A program made the position numbers and the translations under genes. Positions 51,940 to 54,411 of a stretch of DNA of 54,411 bases are shown one piece after another. Origin of the DNA: Gemmatimonadota bacterium. GTDB lineage: Bacteria; Gemmatimonadota; Gemmatimonadetes; Longimicrobiales; Gaopeijiaceae. Below the pieces are notes generated by a model, which was not told the origin of the DNA, did not search any database, and worked only from the letters and a program-made list of their open reading frames with translations. The DNA lies in contig SLDT01000135.1 of NCBI GenBank assembly GCA_007125125.1, positions 1 through 54,411 of the forward strand, given 5' to 3'. Numbering within the stretch: the first letter of the stretch is position 1; each line of letters begins with the position of its first letter.

Positions 51940-52856
51940 GCAAGCTCGACCCCGACGCCATCCCCCTCCGGTGGCGTCTGACCCTCGGAATCCTGAAGCG
52001 CCTTCCCCAGGCTGCGATCAGCCGCGCCACGGGGCGTCTCGCGGAATGCACCGTGCCCGCCCCCTTCAGGGGGTCAGCCATCCGATCGTTTGCCCGGCTG
52101 GTCGGAGCCGATCTCGACGAGGCAGCTCGAGAGCCCACCGCATACCGCTCGATCTCCGAGTTCTTCACCCGTGAGCTTCGAGATGGTGTGCGCAGCTGGC
52201 CACCGGACCTCGATGTCCCTGCGTCGCCGGTCGATGGGGTCATCGGGGCCCACGGGACCATTCGCCGGGGCATCGCCCTGCAGGCGAAGGGCATGGAGTA
52301 CTCCGTCTCCGAACTCCTTGCCGAGGCGGGCTCGGCCGATCGCTTCGAGGGAGGGCGCTTCCTGACGATCTACCTGAGTCCTCGCCACTACCATCGCATC
52401 CATGCCCCGGTGGGAGGAAGCGTCATCCGCGTTCGCCATGTTCCCGGGGCGCTCCTCCCCGTGAACGAGCCCGCAGTGCGGGGGCTTTCCTCGCTCTTTC
52501 CGCGCAATGAGCGGGTCATCGTGGAGTTCGATGAGAGACGATCGGGTGGGCGAGTGGCCCTCGTCGCCGTCGGAGCATTCAATGTCGGCCGAATTTCGTC
52601 GCTGTTCGACCCCTCGTTGAACGTTTCGCCCGATCGAGGCATCTCCAATCTCGGAGACAGGTCCAGTCTCTCGACGTGGGAATATGATCCTCCGAGCAAG
52701 ATTGATCGGGGGAGCCAGCTTCTGGCCTTCCATCTCGGATCGACGGTCGTGCTCCTCTTCCAGGCCGATGCCCTGGACGAGATGCGGGGCTTGCACGGCC
52801 TTGCCGTGGGCCACGAAGTCCGACTCGGCGAACCGATCGAAGGTTTCGGGGGCTGA
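51936..52856 (+). CDS. psd: phosphatidylserine decarboxylase
   Basis: A 306-residue (from CTG 51936) proenzyme that makes phosphatidylethanolamine at the inner membrane. It aligns with E. coli Psd from PLRWRLTLGILKRLPQ onward: TAYRSISEFFTRELRDGVR, the Asp of PVDGVIG, AKGMEYSVSELL, YLSPRHYHRIHAPVGG (His) and the self-cleavage motif LGST (Ser269), which yields the pyruvoyl group. No ATG, GTG or TTG lies where the conserved N-terminus starts. The CTG at 51936 overlaps the previous stop as CTGA and is the natural start; an in-frame ATG at 51819 would read through the preceding gene and is less likely. Confidence 0.85.
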   Translation: MSKLDPDAIPLRWRLTLGILKRLPQAAISRATGRLAECTVPAPFRGSAIRSFARLVGADLDEAAREPTAYRSISEFFTRELRDGVRSWPPDLDVPASPVDGVIGAHGTIRRGIALQAKGMEYSVSELLAEAGSADRFEGGRFLTIYLSPRHYHRIHAPVGGSVIRVRHVPGALLPVNEPAVRGLSSLFPRNERVIVEFDERRSGGRVALVAVGAFNVGRISSLFDPSLNVSPDRGISNLGDRSSLSTWEYDPPSKIDRGSQLLAFHLGSTVVLLFQADALDEMRGLHGLAVGHEVRLGEPIEGFGG

Positions 52857-52911
52857 CCTCACCTCGGAGACTGGGCGAACAAGGACCGAATGACCCCGGG
52901 GTGGCTCGACG

Positions 52912-54279
52912 ATGGAGGATGGAACCAAGAAGCGTGTGCCCGTTTCTCTGGGTGAGGGCGTGCCCGGGGTGTCGGTAGCGACAGACGCGGACCGGGAGGA
53001 CTACGGGTCTGCGGCAGGGCTCGTGGAGCGGGTCCGCAGGGCGGTGCATGACCCGGAAAGGTTGCGGGTGCTGCGCCAGTTCGGCTTGCTGGAGATCCCC
53101 CCCGGCGAGCGGTTCGATCGACTGACCGAGTTCGCCTCGGAGCATCTTCGGGCACCCGTCGCCATGATCACCCTGATCGGCGAAGAGCGTCAGCGAAGGA
53201 TCAGCGCCGTCACACCCCTTGACTGGCAGGAACGGCGATGGGATCCGGTGGAGGATGCACTCGACGTGGTGCCTCTGGCGCTGCGCGAAGCGGTCGTGGT
53301 GGAGGATGCCGGCTCTCACCCGCTCCTGCGCCATTCGTCTCTCGTGCGCACGAGCGGGGTCGTCGCCTACGCCGCCGTTCCCCTCCGCCTCGAGCCGGGG
53401 CTGACCGTGGGCGCGATGAGCGTGGCCGACCTCGAGCCGAGGACGTGGGGGCATCGTGAGATCGAACTCCTGAGACTCCTCGCCCGTGCGGCGACTCTTG
53501 AACTCGAGCGCCTCATCACCTCGAGCCGGGAGGCAGCGGCGATGCGCGACCTCGAGGAGGCACCAGCGGAGACGGAGTCGATCCGGCGGGCGAGCGGAGA
53601 CTTCCTCTCCGTCATGACGCACGAACTTCGCACCCCGCTGAACTCGATCATCGGTTACGCCGAGATGCTCGAACGAACGAGAGATGGGTCGATGACCGAG
53701 CGCCAGCGAGAACTGATCGGGCGCATCGGCAGCCAGAGCAGGGGGCTTCTGGGCCTCGTGAACGACGTCTTTCGCATGTCCCGCATCGAGTCCGGGCTCG
53801 TGACCACGTCGGAAACCGACGTGGACGTGGGGGCAGTGATCCAGTCCGTGGCGAAGAAGCTCAAGGGGCGCAGGGGAGACCGGGGTGTGGTCCTGCGGCT
53901 CGACCTTCCCGAGCACGCGAATCCGCTCCGGACGGATCGAGAACAGCTCTTTCAGATCCTTGCCGCGCTTGTGGGCAGGGCGCTGAAGTCGACGGAGAAG
54001 GGCCAGGTCGTCGTTCGTCTCGTAACCGACCCGGACACCGCCGATCCCAGGGAGGTCCGGGTGATCGACACCAGCCCGGGGATCCCGGCCGATCGAATTC
54101 CCCTGCTCTTTCGACCCTTCGAGCCTGCGATCGGACCGGGGGGGGCGCCGAACTCGGCGTCCGGGCTCGGTCTACCGCTTGCCCAGGCGCTGGCCGGACT
54201 TCTGGGACTTCAGATTCGGGCCACGAGCCAGATCGGCGTGGGCACGACCTTCATCCTGCAACTCGGCCGGGCGGACTAG
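52912..54279 (+). CDS. GAF-domain sensor histidine kinase, N-box degenerate
   Basis: A 455-residue cytosolic sensor kinase. There is a GAF domain at about residues 45-205 (VLRQFGLLEIPPGERFDRLT, then VAYAAVPLRL), a HisKA dimerisation helix with phospho-acceptor His237 (VMTHELRTPLNSIIGYAEML), and an ATPase domain with DTSPGIP (G1) and SGLGLPLAQAL (G2). The N-box reads ALVGRALKST, so both usual asparagines are replaced (Ala352 and Arg356). ATP binding may be weak, or the protein may be a pseudo-kinase. No response regulator is beside it within the window. No membrane segments are seen. Confidence 0.82.
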   Translation: MEDGTKKRVPVSLGEGVPGVSVATDADREDYGSAAGLVERVRRAVHDPERLRVLRQFGLLEIPPGERFDRLTEFASEHLRAPVAMITLIGEERQRRISAVTPLDWQERRWDPVEDALDVVPLALREAVVVEDAGSHPLLRHSSLVRTSGVVAYAAVPLRLEPGLTVGAMSVADLEPRTWGHREIELLRLLARAATLELERLITSSREAAAMRDLEEAPAETESIRRASGDFLSVMTHELRTPLNSIIGYAEMLERTRDGSMTERQRELIGRIGSQSRGLLGLVNDVFRMSRIESGLVTTSETDVDVGAVIQSVAKKLKGRRGDRGVVLRLDLPEHANPLRTDREQLFQILAALVGRALKSTEKGQVVVRLVTDPDTADPREVRVIDTSPGIPADRIPLLFRPFEPAIGPGGAPNSASGLGLPLAQALAGLLGLQIRATSQIGVGTTFILQLGRAD

Positions 54280-54411
54280 AAGTGCGGTCGTGGCATCGGA
54301 CGCTCAGCTGCCCGAGCACTGCGTGCGCGTCGGCTGCTGGCTTCGACAGGCAATGAGTTCAGCCATCCCGGCCGCATTGCCCCCGCAGGCGCTCTCCTGC
54401 GCTGCCTGAAG
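54280..54411. other. window end, no gene recognised
   Basis: 132 bases after the kinase stop. The open frames here are shadows without a ribosome site or family-like sequence; a gene may begin beyond the window. Confidence 0.4.

Overview
The window is a continuous, gene-dense stretch of high-GC chromosome from a Gram-negative (diderm) bacterium. Evidence for an outer membrane includes LptF/LptG permeases, a TonB-dependent receptor, a TolC-type channel, a PgaA-type porin and several lipoproteins. A homologue of SprA, the translocon of the type IX secretion system, together with plug-domain proteins carrying a carboxypeptidase-regulatory-like domain, points to the FCB side of the tree. Gemmatimonadota is the best guess. 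This is an inference from gene content; no rRNA is present. I see no tRNA, rRNA, CRISPR array, insertion sequence, phage block or plasmid gene, so this looks like core or ordinary accessory chromosome rather than an island.

Layout. 1-3044: end of a MacB-like ABC permease, a CPBP membrane protease, threonine synthase and a translationally coupled 58-residue membrane peptide. 3077-7768: a small exported barrel-like protein, a phosphodiester-glycosidase lipoprotein, a short plug-domain protein and a convergent TonB receptor. 8017-10335: an M24 (Xaa-Pro type) aminopeptidase followed 6 bases later by a DapF-fold protein in which both catalytic cysteines are serines. 10356-12862: lptF-lptG on the minus strand. 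13110-19022: the SprA homologue, divergent from lptF. 19069-23963: a ComEA-like DNA-binding protein and the type IV pilus motor set pilB, pilT, pilC. 23971-29271: MgtE, a YfcC/DcuC-type carrier, a lipoprotein, a four-TM small membrane protein and a MATE transporter. 29549-36019: a complete pgaABCD operon for a poly-N-acetylglucosamine-type exopolysaccharide, behind a strongly folded leader. 36182-42233: AddB-like and AddA-like recombination nuclease/helicase. 42251-46651: an M28 peptidase, a TolC-like protein and a divergent TetR regulator with two palindromic operators. 46742-49617: a DUF1800/DUF1501 pair. 49636-54279: FabH, a heavy-metal-associated domain peptide, a second plug-domain protein, phosphatidylserine decarboxylase and a GAF histidine kinase.

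How the genes may work together. Much of the window concerns the cell envelope: LPS transport (LptFG), a giant outer-membrane protein translocon (SprA), pili and DNA uptake (ComEA-like plus PilBTC), and exopolysaccharide (PgaABCD). PilB carries an MshEN-like N-terminus and PgaCD homologues are c-di-GMP activated, so pili and matrix could share one second-messenger control (inference).

The most unusual observations are the Ser/Ser DapF-like protein, the SprA homologue next to a 17-base palindrome, two plug-only receptor-like paralogues with a conserved cysteine pair, two genes (psd and addB-like) whose conserved N-termini begin before any ATG/GTG/TTG, and a histidine kinase without N-box asparagines. 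I did not find a clear defence system or a wholly new multi-gene system.
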